Source: Desulfuromonas acetexigens
Lineage (GTDB): Bacteria; Desulfobacterota; Desulfuromonadia; Desulfuromonadales; Trichloromonadaceae
NCBI RefSeq assembly: GCF_900111775.1
Contig: NZ_FOJJ01000038.1
Location: forward strand, 62,001-126,000
DNA: 64,000 nucleotides
Direction: 5' to 3'
Below, in pieces: positions 53,136 through 62,093 of this stretch. Under the pieces are notes generated by a model, which was not told the DNA's origin, did no database searches, and saw nothing but the letters and a program-made list of their open reading frames with translations. The translations under genes and the position numbers were made by a program. The stretch's first letter is position 1. Every line of letters begins with the position of its first letter.

Positions 53136-53945
53136 CTATTGGGTATGGTCGTCGTGGCAGACCGAGCAGGTCATCATCCCCTGCTGATTGTCGGCCCCCT
53201 CGGGACCGTGACAGGAGAGGCAGTATTGGGTCTCGGCAGAGATGCCAGCCGCGACCGGGGCGAATTTTCCGTCCAGGTATTCGTTGAGAATCACCACCGT
53301 CTGATAGACCGTTTCCGCCGTGACCTTGGCACAACGGGCGCGTTTCTCCTCGGAGTTCACCGAAGTTCCGGCGGCACTGACCCAGGTCGATTCCGAGACA
53401 TGGCACAGAGGCGAATTGGGCACCACCTGCGGTTGGTCGGGATAGGCGCTGATCGCGTCGAAGCGGGGACTGGGCAAGGGGGTATGGGCGTACCAGTGGA
53501 AGAGGTTCTGGATGAGCTTTTCGTGGGTGCCCTTCTCGTAATAGGCGACCAGATTGATGATGGCCGCGCAGGCCCCGAGGGCGCCACACAGGGTTCCCTG
53601 GTTGGCGTAACCGTTGCTCGCATGATCAAACATCATGTCCGGCATGGTGGTGTAGGGATGCCCGACTTTTTCCCGCAGCAGGCTGAGCAGACCCAGCCAG
53701 GCGCCGCTACCGCAGCCGTCCTTGTCGAGATAGTGGTCATGAGCGCGGCGGGCGGCCTCCCAGGGATCGAGTCTGACGTAGGGCCAGGGCAGTTCGGTAC
53801 TGGGAGAAACCGGTTCGGGTTTCTTCTTTTCCATGCCGGCGTAGAGTTTGCCGCCGAGTAAAGCGGCTCCCGCCGCGATCCCCGAGGCCACAAAGGTTCT
53901 TCTCGATACGCCGCGCTTCGTCCCTTCCCCTTCTCGATTGGCCAT
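53136..53945 (-). CDS. Split-Soret-type cytochrome c with Tat signal
   Basis: The 269-residue product begins with a twin-arginine signal (RRTFVASG, about 14-40). The motifs GCGSGAW and GTLCGALGACAA identify the C_GCAxxG_C_C family that includes split-Soret cytochrome c. Two CxxCH haem sites (CLSCH and CSVCH) lie at the C-terminus. The protein should carry two c-type haems and perhaps an Fe-S cluster in the periplasm. Export by Tat suggests folding with a cofactor in the cytoplasm. Its AT-rich upstream region is long. Confidence 0.87.
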   Translation of the reverse strand: MANREGEGTKRGVSRRTFVASGIAAGAALLGGKLYAGMEKKKPEPVSPSTELPWPYVRLDPWEAARRAHDHYLDKDGCGSGAWLGLLSLLREKVGHPYTTMPDMMFDHASNGYANQGTLCGALGACAAIINLVAYYEKGTHEKLIQNLFHWYAHTPLPSPRFDAISAYPDQPQVVPNSPLCHVSESTWVSAAGTSVNSEEKRARCAKVTAETVYQTVVILNEYLDGKFAPVAAGISAETQYCLSCHGPEGADNQQGMMTCSVCHDDHTQ

Positions 53946-54408
53946 TTGTCTCCTCCTGATGGCGGAGCCCGACGGAAGGATCCGTCACCCGCTCCTGTCC
54001 TGTCGTTTCCCCCGCAATCCCCAACACCCCCTCCTGTCGGGAGCGTGGAACGGGAAAGAACGACTATTCGAGTCGACAATGCCTAAAGCAGTCTTTGTGC
54101 CAAAACATTAAAAATAAGATAAATTACTGATTTTATTGATAATAAAGCATTAAACGAGACCAATTAATATTAGCTCTGCCTGAATAGTATATTTTTTTCA
54201 TACGTAAACAAAAATCTGAACTCGACTACCCTATCCTAAGCCACTGTAATAACTGATCATAAATAAACGATTAACGGTTCTTTATAAAAATGAAGTGTCT
54301 ATTTTTTTTATACGATCTGGGAAGGAGTGGCTGGAAGCGGAACCCTTGAGGTGTTCTCGCCCGCAAATCATGATGTCCGGCGGGGAAAATGAACGATATT
54401 CGATGTCT
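53946..54408. other. AT-rich intergenic region
   Basis: About 460 bp contain no supported gene. From 54105 to 54310 the A+T content is strikingly high for this genome, with T-runs and A-runs. It holds the promoter of the cytochrome gene. The drop in GC could mark a transferred or regulatory segment. No sigma-54 site with correct spacing was found. Confidence 0.6.
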
Positions 54409-54900
54409 TTAACTCACCACGTAGGCGGCCGAGCCGGTGGCGATGAGCAGTCCGGATTCGTTTTTCAGCTCCATGCGCGCCGAGGCGATGCGGCCTCCCA
54501 GGCGGGTAACCTCGGCGCGGGCGTGAAAACTTTGGCCAACACCGGGACGCAGGTAATCGACACGCAGATCGATGGTGCTGAAGCGACCGAAACGGTTCAC
54601 CAGCTGATCGGCCGACTCGTCGGCATGTTTTTCCGCCACGGCGACCACCACCGCGAAACCACCCACCGTATCGAGGGCGGTGGCGATGGCGCCGCCGTGC
54701 AGCCGATTATGAACGTAGCTGCCGACCAGTTCGGGACGCATGACGAAGGTTAGACCGGGGGACGCGGGGGCGAAGGATTCGACCCGCAGGCCGAGCAGGG
54801 CGTTGAAGGGGAAACGCTCCTCGAAAATCTCGCGCAGCAATCTTTCCAGGCGGGTCTGCTCCTCCGGGGAGCGGCGAAGGGGCGAAAGGGTCGCGGACAT
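54409..54900 (-). CDS. Hotdog-fold thioesterase (PaaI/YiiD-like)
   Basis: This 163-residue protein has a hotdog core with NRLHGGAIATALDTVGGFA and STIDLRVDYLRP, typical of PaaI/DUF4442-type acyl-CoA thioesterases. The substrate is not known. GGAG precedes the ATG at 54900. It starts 46 nt after the modC stop and may be transcribed with it. Confidence 0.85.
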   Translation of the reverse strand: MSATLSPLRRSPEEQTRLERLLREIFEERFPFNALLGLRVESFAPASPGLTFVMRPELVGSYVHNRLHGGAIATALDTVGGFAVVVAVAEKHADESADQLVNRFGRFSTIDLRVDYLRPGVGQSFHARAEVTRLGGRIASARMELKNESGLLIATGSAAYVVS

Positions 54901-54946
54901 GGGCAATAACTCCGGGGATGGATGAAGCGGACGGCAACGCCGACCT

Positions 54947-56047
54947 TCAGGGCTCGTGGGCCGGGGCATCGGCCAGAGGCACGATATCCGCCGCGCGCAG
55001 GCACAGGGTCAAAGGATCGCCGACCTGCAAGGGTGAGCGGCGCAGGGAGCGGACCGGAATGCGCATCTGCATCCGCGTTTCCGGCAGGCCGTCGGGAACG
55101 ACCCAGACCAGCGCCTCGCCGCCCAGTTCCAACACCTCACAGACCCGGCCGGGGATGGGATTTTCCAGATGCTCCCCCCAGGGTTTGTCGGGCCGCACCA
55201 AGAGCAGGTTGGAGGGGAGCACCGCCCAGCGCACCGTCGTGCCGACGGCGACATCCGGCGCGGGGGTCAGCCGCAGCCGGTGCGCTCCCCAGTTCAGCAG
55301 CGCCGCCCCCTCGGCATCCGTGCCGATGAACTCCCCGGCGAAAACATTGGGGATATCGAGAAGCCGGGCTGCGGACACGGAGGCCGGACGAGCCAGGACC
55401 GCCGCCGTCGGCCCCGCCTGCAACAGCCGTCCATGGCGCAAGAGCACGAGGTGGTCGGCCATGCGTGCGGCTTCGTCGAGATCGTGGGTGACGAGCAGGA
55501 TGGTGGTGCGCAGCTCGGCGTGCAAGCGCCGCAGTTCGATGTAAAGGCGCTGGCGGGTGCTGCGGTCGACGGCGGAAAAGGGCTCGTCGAGAAGGAGCAA
55601 CTGGGGGTCGCGGGCGATGGCCCGGGCCAGCGCCACCCGCTGCCGCTGCCCCCCGGAGAGTTCGTGGGGAAAGCGGCCTTCCAATCCCTCGACCCGGGCC
55701 AGGGCGAGATAATGCCGGGCGCGCTCACGCCGTTGCCCCTTCGGCAGATGGGTCAGGGACATCTCGACGTTAGCCTGCGCCGTCAGGTGCGGAAAAAGAC
55801 CGTAATGCTGGGAAACGAGCCCGATGGGGCGCAGCCGGGTGGGGAGATGAACGCGCTCGTCGTCCCAGACGGCTTCCCCCAGGCGGATGCGCGCCTGTCG
55901 CACCCGCAAGAGACCGGCGATGGCGTGCAGAATTGACGTCTTGCCGCTCCCCGACGGCCCGACCAGGGCGGTGATGCGCCCCTCGGGCAGCTCGGCGGCA
56001 AAATCGAGCAGCGGACCCTCGTGGCGGATGGCGACGGAAAGGTTCAT
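54947..56047 (-). CDS. modC: Molybdate ABC transporter ATP-binding protein ModC
   Basis: This 366-residue ABC ATPase has Walker A GPSGSGKTS, signature LSGGQRQR, Walker B LLLLDEPFSAVD and a C-terminal TOBE-like half (about 240-366). It drives uptake of molybdate or tungstate. The start overlaps modB by ATGA; the longer in-frame start lies inside modB in another frame. No modE gene is nearby. Confidence 0.9.
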   Translation of the reverse strand: MNLSVAIRHEGPLLDFAAELPEGRITALVGPSGSGKTSILHAIAGLLRVRQARIRLGEAVWDDERVHLPTRLRPIGLVSQHYGLFPHLTAQANVEMSLTHLPKGQRRERARHYLALARVEGLEGRFPHELSGGQRQRVALARAIARDPQLLLLDEPFSAVDRSTRQRLYIELRRLHAELRTTILLVTHDLDEAARMADHLVLLRHGRLLQAGPTAAVLARPASVSAARLLDIPNVFAGEFIGTDAEGAALLNWGAHRLRLTPAPDVAVGTTVRWAVLPSNLLLVRPDKPWGEHLENPIPGRVCEVLELGGEALVWVVPDGLPETRMQMRIPVRSLRRSPLQVGDPLTLCLRAADIVPLADAPAHEP

Positions 56048-56718
56048 GCCCTGCCCCGCCCTTTCAGCAGCCGCTCGGCCAACCCGTAACTGACAGCGAT
56101 GGTGACGAGGGAAATGACGAGCAGCAGCAGGGCCATGGCCCCGGCCGAAGCCGTGTCGAAGGACTGCACCTGATCGTAGATGGCGATGGCGACGGTCTTC
56201 GTTTCGCCGGGAATGTTGCCGCCGACCATGAGGACCACGCCGAACTCCCCCAGGGTGTGGGCGAAGGTCAGCACCGCCGCCGAGAGAATGCCCGGCCAGG
56301 CCAGCGGCAGCTCGATGCGCAACAACGCCTGCCAAAAGGTCAGACCGCAGCACTGCGCGGCCTCGCGCACCTCCCGGGGAATGGCGGCGAAGGCCCGCTG
56401 CATCGGCTGTACGGCAAAGGGGATGTTGAAGAGGATCGACGCCACCACCAGCCCTTCGAAACTGAAGGCCAGGGTGTGCCCGACCAGCCGTTCGTAATAC
56501 TGCCCGAACAGGGTCTGCCGACCCATGCTCACCAGCAGGTAGTAACCGATCACCGTCGGCGGCAGGACCAGCGGCAGCGCCAGCAGCCCCTCGATCCAGG
56601 GCTTGCCTTTAAAGGAAGTGACCGCCAGCCAGCGGGCGACGGCCAGGGCCAGAGGCAGCAGGATGAGCAGGGTCGCCAGCGCCAGACGCAGAGAGAGAGC
56701 GATTGCCGACCAATCCAT
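56044..56718 (-). CDS. modB: Molybdate ABC transporter permease ModB
   Basis: This 224-residue permease has about five membrane segments. The EAA-type loop AAQCCGLTFWQALLRIELPLAWPGIL (quoted only as landmark around residues 140-165) and GEFGVVLMVGGNIPGET fit ModB. It ends in an ATGA overlap with modC and starts where modA stops. Confidence 0.92.
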   Translation of the reverse strand: MDWSAIALSLRLALATLLILLPLALAVARWLAVTSFKGKPWIEGLLALPLVLPPTVIGYYLLVSMGRQTLFGQYYERLVGHTLAFSFEGLVVASILFNIPFAVQPMQRAFAAIPREVREAAQCCGLTFWQALLRIELPLAWPGILSAAVLTFAHTLGEFGVVLMVGGNIPGETKTVAIAIYDQVQSFDTASAGAMALLLLVISLVTIAVSYGLAERLLKGRGRA

Positions 56719-57512
56719 CAGTCCCCCGCCCCTTCCGGCGCGACGAACCCATATCCCGCCAAAACTTCACGCACGGCCGGCGTTTGCAAATAACGGTAAA
56801 AATCACGGCTCACCTGCCCCGCGCCCTTGAGCAGCACCATCCGTTGGCGCAGGGGTTCAGCGGCATGCCAGGCTTGCGGAATGACCGCATACCGGCCCAG
56901 TCCGCCCGTTTCCGAGGCTTTGACCAGGGACAGAGGAACGATCCCCCCGTCCGCCGAACCGGAAGCGGCGAACTGCATGGCCTGTGCAGCATTTTCGCCG
57001 AAGACCAGGCGCGGCGCGACCTCCGCCCAAAGCCCAACGCTCTGCAGGGCCGCCCACGCCGCTCGGCCGTAGGGCGCGTGCTCGGGATTGGCGATGGCGA
57101 AACGCCGCAGGCTGCCCGCCGTCAGCGCGGATTTGAGCCCCCGCAGCTCAGGGTCGACAGCCAGGGACGAGCCCGTGGGGGCGAAGAGTACGATTTGGCC
57201 GACGGCGTAAAGCCTCCCGCGATCTTCGGTCAGACCCCGATTGGAGAGCCGGAAAACAAAATTCTCATCCGCCGACAAAAAGATCTCGAAGGGCGCGCCC
57301 TGTTCGATCTGGGTCATGAAGGTGCCGGAAGAACCGAAGGAAATCCGCACCTTTTGCCCGGTTTCCGCCGAAAAACGGGTCGCCACCTCGGCCAGGGCGA
57401 ACTTGAGATCGGCCGCGGCGGCAATCGCCGGAACCTCGGCGGCGGCAAGGGGGAACGCCGGACCGACGCTGAAGAGCAACAGGCAAATGACGATAAAACG
57501 GAAAAAATGCAT
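56718..57512 (-). CDS. modA: Molybdate-binding periplasmic protein ModA
   Basis: The product is 264 residues with a signal peptide (about 1-25). It has the ModA motifs AAAADLKFALAEVATRF, SFGSSGTFMTQIEQGAPFEIFLSAD and NPEHAPYGRAA. It binds molybdate or tungstate in the periplasm. The ATG at 57512 is used because the signal peptide starts there. It is the first of modABC, 10 nt after msrA. Confidence 0.92.
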   Translation of the reverse strand: MHFFRFIVICLLLFSVGPAFPLAAAEVPAIAAAADLKFALAEVATRFSAETGQKVRISFGSSGTFMTQIEQGAPFEIFLSADENFVFRLSNRGLTEDRGRLYAVGQIVLFAPTGSSLAVDPELRGLKSALTAGSLRRFAIANPEHAPYGRAAWAALQSVGLWAEVAPRLVFGENAAQAMQFAASGSADGGIVPLSLVKASETGGLGRYAVIPQAWHAAEPLRQRMVLLKGAGQVSRDFYRYLQTPAVREVLAGYGFVAPEGAGD

Positions 57513-57522
57513 CGGAATTTTC

Positions 57523-58149
57523 CTACTTCTCCTCCCCGCCCCACATCTGGTCCAGATAGCGCTCCCGGCCGGAGCCCCGGCGGTAGATTTTATAGCGCTG
57601 GGGGTTCTTTTTGTAATACTCCTGATGATACTCCTCGGCGGGATAAAAGGTCGTGGCCGGGAGGATTTCGGTGACGATGGGGCCGTCGAAGCGTCCCGAC
57701 GCATCCATGTTACGTTTGGACTGTTCGGCCAACCGGCGCTGGCTATCGTCGTGATAGAAGATGGCAGTGCGGTAATGCTCCCCCTGGTCGGCAAACTGGC
57801 CGGTGGGGTCGGTGGGATCGACGTTGCGCCAGAAGACTTCGAGCAGTTCGCCGAAACCGATGCGCGCCGGATCAAAGAGGATGCGTACCGACTCGCGATG
57901 GTCGGTGAAACCCCGAGCGACATCTTCGTAACTGGGGTTTTCCTGGCGGCCGCCGGTGTAACCGGAGGTCACGGAAAGGACCCCGTCGAGTTGCGCGAAG
58001 GGCGGCTCCATGCACCAGAAACAGCCGCCGGCGAAGGTTGCGATCGCTTGTGTGGCATCCGGGTTCGGCATCGACTCCTCCTTGTCCAAGGTCAGGCCCG
58101 GCACGGGCGTGGCAAGCAGTAACAGCAGAAAAACAAACGACAAACGCAT
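57523..58149 (-). CDS. msrA: Exported peptide methionine sulfoxide reductase MsrA
   Basis: The product is 208 residues. An N-terminal signal peptide (about 1-18) is followed by the MsrA core with catalytic GGCFWC, GYTGG, DHRESVRI and EEYHQEYY. It reduces methionine-S-sulfoxide in proteins, here probably in the periplasm. It is placed just before modABC with a 10 nt gap; the link may be protection of exported proteins but is unclear. Confidence 0.94.
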   Translation of the reverse strand: MRLSFVFLLLLLATPVPGLTLDKEESMPNPDATQAIATFAGGCFWCMEPPFAQLDGVLSVTSGYTGGRQENPSYEDVARGFTDHRESVRILFDPARIGFGELLEVFWRNVDPTDPTGQFADQGEHYRTAIFYHDDSQRRLAEQSKRNMDASGRFDGPIVTEILPATTFYPAEEYHQEYYKKNPQRYKIYRRGSGRERYLDQMWGGEEK

Positions 58150-58225
58150 CCTCTACCTCCCAAAATCATTCTCCATCAAACGTCTCAAAAAAGCCGAAGG
58201 GAGGCCCCTGAGCGAAGTCGAAGGG

Positions 58226-59923
58226 CTACTCCTTGACGATCAGCCCACAGCCGTAGCGGGGATCGAGATCCGCGACCTTGAGGCGGCAGAACTCCTCCTC
58301 CCAGAGATCGAGACAGTAGGCGCCGAACTCCCCGGAACCAGCCTCGAGCCCTTCCAGAAAACGCAGGGTTTCCTCACGCAAAGCGGCATCGAGCCTGCCC
58401 TCCCGGCAGACCCGGCCGTGCAGTTCAGCCAGTTCGGCCCGGGGGATGGGCGACGGAACGAAGGGCCGTCCGAGCACGCGATTGGCGAGGGCGGTGAGAA
58501 AGAAATCGGAGAGGGCGAGATCGTCCACATGATCGGGATGGCAGCCGGTCAGGTCGAGATTTTCGGGCGCCGGCAGCTCGAAGCCGAGGCGGCCGTCGAA
58601 GAGGCGCATCTGCGCTTCGATCCGCTCCAGCCATTCCCCCGTCAACAGCAGATCCTGGCGGGTGGCGAAAGGCCGCTCGCCACCCCGGTCGGCCTCGACC
58701 AGGCCTTCAAAGAAGCGCGGTTTATTTCGCATCAGGGCCTCGACCAGGGCGCGGAAAGGGCCGTCGAGGTAGGCCCCAATCGGCGATTGCCGTATCTTTT
58801 TGGCCCGCTGTCCAAGACGCAGGGGCAGGCTGTAACCAACCCGGTAGAGGATTTCGAGATAGACCTCGTCGAAGAGAGAGGTGGCCTTGCCGACCTCGCC
58901 GTCGCCAAGCTCTTCGAGAGCCAGGTTCAGATAACGGTAAACCTCTTCGGTAACCGCCTGAACCTGAGCCGGCTCCCCGACATCGACCCGCTCGGCAATC
59001 AGGACCTTATTGATCAGATAGGTCAGCTCCCAGGCGACCTGCTCGCTGATGCCGCCGGCCAGGACCTCGGCGAGCAGGTCTTTTGGCCGAGCCGGAGTGA
59101 GGTAAAAACCGGGCGGCTCGGCATTATCCACCGGAAACAGGGCGCTTTTCCGATAGGATGCGACGTTGAAGCGCTCGGGATCGATGGGGGCATGCACCGC
59201 CAGCGCCTCGAAGGGATCGGGAAAGCCCCGGTCGAGCAGGCGGCCGCGGCGCAGGGCGTAGACCTCTTCTTCGAGGAGCGAATCCTGCTCCCAGCGCACC
59301 GATTCGAGCAGATGCTGATAGAAGTCGCCGTCGGCGCGAAGCAGGATATCGAGGATCGATCCGACCAACTTGGCGTTTTTATCGTCCCGGAACTCGATTT
59401 CGTAGCCGCCGTCCCGACGTACCGCCTCGATGCGCGCGTCATCCTCATCGATATCCTCGGGGCCGCACAAGATGTTGATGTGCTTCTTGATCATCAGCAC
59501 CAGCAGTTCGAAGTCGAGTTGGCGAAAGGCCCGCACCACCTGATCATCCCCCGCCTCCAACAGCAGGGCCAGCCACTCCAAGGCGACGACGCCGTCGAAG
59601 ACATCCCCCCGCCAGCAATCGAGATCGAGGAAGGTGGTGAGCTGTTCGGCGTCTACCATCGGTATCAGGTCGACAGAGTCCTCGTGCCCCAGCTCCTTGA
59701 TCAGTAGATAGACCTCTTGGGCGGCCATACGCAGGACCAAAGCCTCGGCGTCATCGGCCTCGATCAGCAGGTTGTATTTTTTTCGCCCGTGCTCGCGGCG
59801 GATGATATCCAACCGTTCGCTTCGGGACAGAGCGTTAAATTCCTTGGCGCTGATGCGGCGAGACTCGCGCAGCAGCTTCAGATGACCGACCCGTTTTTCC
59901 GCCGGCAGTTCAATCTTGTCCAT
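58226..59923 (-). CDS. DUF6178 family protein
   Basis: This 565-residue protein has no membrane segment or signal. It is acidic and helical, with EFNALSRSERLDIIRREHG near the start and repeated VxLIKELGHEDSVDLIPM-like segments. It matches the DUF6178 family known from Geobacter and relatives; the function is unknown. It is a single gene on the minus strand. Confidence 0.8.
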   Translation of the reverse strand: MDKIELPAEKRVGHLKLLRESRRISAKEFNALSRSERLDIIRREHGRKKYNLLIEADDAEALVLRMAAQEVYLLIKELGHEDSVDLIPMVDAEQLTTFLDLDCWRGDVFDGVVALEWLALLLEAGDDQVVRAFRQLDFELLVLMIKKHINILCGPEDIDEDDARIEAVRRDGGYEIEFRDDKNAKLVGSILDILLRADGDFYQHLLESVRWEQDSLLEEEVYALRRGRLLDRGFPDPFEALAVHAPIDPERFNVASYRKSALFPVDNAEPPGFYLTPARPKDLLAEVLAGGISEQVAWELTYLINKVLIAERVDVGEPAQVQAVTEEVYRYLNLALEELGDGEVGKATSLFDEVYLEILYRVGYSLPLRLGQRAKKIRQSPIGAYLDGPFRALVEALMRNKPRFFEGLVEADRGGERPFATRQDLLLTGEWLERIEAQMRLFDGRLGFELPAPENLDLTGCHPDHVDDLALSDFFLTALANRVLGRPFVPSPIPRAELAELHGRVCREGRLDAALREETLRFLEGLEAGSGEFGAYCLDLWEEEFCRLKVADLDPRYGCGLIVKE

Positions 59924-60022
59924 TCGGTCAATCTCCTGAAAAAAACTCGTTCTTCACCACGGCAATCAATGAGAAATCCGTGGAGAATCGGATACTTAAA
60001 ACATAAAGTTTAAAACTTTAAC

Positions 60023-60664
60023 TCAGATTTTCACCTGACGCCAGATCGCCGTCACCTTGCCGAGAATGCGGGTGTCGGGATCGGGACGAAAGGGGACATA
60101 GGAGGCGTTCTCCGCCGCCAGATAGACCTCGTCGCCGCGCAGGCGCAGACGGCGGAAAATCACTTCCCCCCAGCGATTGGTGACCAGGACGATATCTTTG
60201 TTTTCTCCGCGCCGTCCGGGTTCGAAGATGACCAGATCGCCGTCGCTGATGGTCGGCGCCATGAAATCCCCCTCGAAACGCAGGGCATAACAGCCCGGCG
60301 GCAGACCGGGCAGGCGCAGAACGTCTTCAATCTCGGATGGATCGATCGCGGGAAAGGTCGAAGAAATCCGCTTCAGCAAGGGGATGCCGGAATTTTCCGT
60401 AGCGACTTCGGCAGGGCGCGCGGCCCCGACGGTTTTCATCCCGCCCTCCCCGGTCAGAAGCCACTCGCGGCGAATGCCGTGCGTTTGGCAAAGGGCGATG
60501 AGCAGGGTGTCGGACGGGGTTTTCTTGCCGCTTTCCACGGCGCTGAGAAAGCCCTGGACAATCCCCAGGGCGGTGGCAAAATCTTTCTGGGTCTGGCCCA
60601 GGGATTGACGCAAATTTCGGATGCGGGAACCGACATCCGCGGAAGCGAAGGACTGGGAAAACAA
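60023..60664 (-). CDS. XRE/S24-type repressor without peptidase residues
   Basis: The product is 213 residues: an N-terminal helix-turn-helix (about 12-66; LGQTQKDFATALGIVQGFLSAVE) and a LexA/CI-like S24 domain (about 95-206). The catalytic Ser position reads GDFMAPTI (Phe134 instead of Ser), and the Lys position reads FRRLR (Arg171), so self-cleavage is not expected. It may be a repressor released by a ligand or partner instead. It starts at a TTG with GGAGA at good spacing. It is divergent to the gene at 60820 and its promoter overlaps a perfect palindrome. Confidence 0.85.
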   Translation of the reverse strand: MFSQSFASADVGSRIRNLRQSLGQTQKDFATALGIVQGFLSAVESGKKTPSDTLLIALCQTHGIRREWLLTGEGGMKTVGAARPAEVATENSGIPLLKRISSTFPAIDPSEIEDVLRLPGLPPGCYALRFEGDFMAPTISDGDLVIFEPGRRGENKDIVLVTNRWGEVIFRRLRLRGDEVYLAAENASYVPFRPDPDTRILGKVTAIWRQVKI

Positions 60665-60677
60665 AATATCTCCAAGA

Positions 60678-60693
60678 AATAAAATATTTTATT
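60678..60693. promoter_or_regulatory. Palindromic operator candidate 1
   Basis: AATAAAATATTTTATT is a perfect 16 bp palindrome. It overlaps the -10 (TAAAAT) of the predicted repressor promoter. Confidence 0.5.
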
Positions 60694-60714
60694 GAGATTT
60701 TTACGTCTTGACAG
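60686..60714 (-). promoter_or_regulatory. Predicted promoter of the repressor gene
   Basis: CTGTCA and TAAAAT are spaced by 17 bp on the minus strand. Confidence 0.45.
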
Positions 60715-60727
60715 AAAAAGCTTTTTC
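60708..60727. promoter_or_regulatory. -35 box and palindromic operator candidate 2
   Basis: TTGACA (60708-60713, plus strand) is followed at once by the perfect palindrome GAAAAAGCTTTTTC (60714-60727). The palindrome lies in the spacer of the rightward promoter for the 101-aa gene. Confidence 0.5.
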
Positions 60728-60819
60728 GGTAAAAATTATGTTAAGAAATGACAGTTTAACACCGGATAATTCGAGCCGCAAGAATAATATTTCTCAGAAA
60801 TATATCGAAGGAGGGAATC

Positions 60820-61125
60820 ATGGGCAGCTGTCACTGGCCGTTGATGGAAATGAGCCGCCTGGTCAAGGATGATCCCCAGGCCAACGCGTTGCTGGACGAA
60901 TTTTTCGACGCCTGTTTCAGCAGCGTCCAGCCCTTCTCTTGGACTCCCTCCCAGACGGCAACGGAACGGGGGGATAAGCGCATTGCCCAGGCCCTGGAGG
61001 CGCTCAACGCCTGGCTACGGGATCACGCTCCCGAGACCGAGCCGCTGACGCCGCCGGCGGAGATGCCTCTGGACGACTGGGCTGAGGAAATCGCCCTGCA
61101 GCTGCTGACCAACACCCCCTGCTGA
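60820..61125 (+). CDS. 101-aa protein of unknown function
   Basis: GAAGGAGGG precedes the ATG. The product is 101 residues, acidic, probably helical, with no signal peptide. It has four Cys and a conserved-looking C-terminal helix (LDDWAEEIALQLLTNTPC). The family was not recognised. It is divergent from the S24-type repressor, with two palindromes in between, so it is probably its target. Its own terminator follows. Confidence 0.65.
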   Translation: MGSCHWPLMEMSRLVKDDPQANALLDEFFDACFSSVQPFSWTPSQTATERGDKRIAQALEALNAWLRDHAPETEPLTPPAEMPLDDWAEEIALQLLTNTPC

Positions 61126-61140
61126 ACCACTCTCCTTCAC

Positions 61141-61178
61141 GGGGTCGGATCCTTCGCGATCCGGCCCTTTCTTTTTTT
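61141..61178 (+). terminator. Intrinsic terminator
   Basis: GGGTCGGATC pairs with GATCCGGCCC (one wobble), and a T-rich tract follows from 61168. Confidence 0.85.
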
Positions 61179-61310
61179 CCGCCCCCCTGTCTTCCGCCCC
61201 GCCCCCGGCAGATGCCGACCAAGATCAAGCCGCATTCCTTATAGCACAATTATTGTCAGAACGGGCAAAGAGGATTAAAACCCCGCGCTGATGAAATGGG
61301 AATTCGGCGG

Positions 61311-61316
61311 TATAAT
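61311..61316 (+). promoter_or_regulatory. -10 box TATAAT for the LolA-like operon
   Basis: TATAAT lies about 42 nt before the start codon. The -35 region is weak (CTGATG at 16-17 bp). Confidence 0.4.
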
Positions 61317-61357
61317 GAATGGAAACGCTCTCCTCCCATCCCGAAAGGCATCCGCCC

Positions 61358-62092
61358 ATGCCCTACGTGATCGCGACCTTTGTACTTCTCTTGCTCGGCC
61401 TCACTACCCCGGCTTTCGCCCTTGACCTGCGGGAACTGATCCGCCAGGTGGAAACCCAGTATCACGGCAGCTCGGCCCAGGCCCGCGTCTCCATGGAAGT
61501 CGCCACCGACAACTGGCGACGGACCCTGGAGATGGAATCCTGGTCCCTGGGGCGCGAGCATTTTCTCACCCGCATCCTCGAGCCGCCCAAAGAAAAGGGG
61601 GTTGCCACCCTCAAGGTGCGCAAGGAGGTCTGGAACTACCTGCCCAAAGTCGACCGGGTCATCAAAATTCCGCCGTCGATGATGGGTGGTTCCTGGATGG
61701 GGAGTCACATCACCAACGACGACCTGGTCAAAGGGAGTCAGGTCGATGAGGATTACACCTTCGCGCTGCTGGAGGAAACGGCGACCAGCTGGCGCATCGA
61801 ATGCCTGCCCAAACCGGAGGCGGCGGTGGTCTGGGGCAAGCTGGTCTACGAAATCGAAAAAGCGCGCAAGCTCCCCCTGCGCGTCGATTATTACGACGAG
61901 GCCCTGCAACCGGTGCGGGAGATCGTCTTCGACGAGGTGCGAGAGATCGGCGGCCGCGTCCTCCCCTCGCGGATGACCGTGCGCCCCCTCGACAAGCCGG
62001 CAGAGCGGACCCTCATGCGCTACCACGACATCCGTTTCGATCTCGCCATCACCGAGGATTTCTTCTCCCTGCGTACCCTCAAGGCCCGCTGA
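61358..62092 (+). CDS. LolA-like outer-membrane lipoprotein-sorting protein
   Basis: The product is 244 residues with a signal peptide (about 1-19). The body (EPPKEKGVATLKVRKEVWNYLPKVDRVIKIPPSMM) matches the LolA_like (PF17131) periplasmic family, which has a half-barrel fold for lipid or lipoprotein. AAAGG precedes the ATG at 61358. It overlaps or abuts two permease genes, so it likely works with an ABC transporter. Confidence 0.87.
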   Translation: MPYVIATFVLLLLGLTTPAFALDLRELIRQVETQYHGSSAQARVSMEVATDNWRRTLEMESWSLGREHFLTRILEPPKEKGVATLKVRKEVWNYLPKVDRVIKIPPSMMGGSWMGSHITNDDLVKGSQVDEDYTFALLEETATSWRIECLPKPEAAVVWGKLVYEIEKARKLPLRVDYYDEALQPVREIVFDEVREIGGRVLPSRMTVRPLDKPAERTLMRYHDIRFDLAITEDFFSLRTLKAR

Positions 62093-62093
62093 C

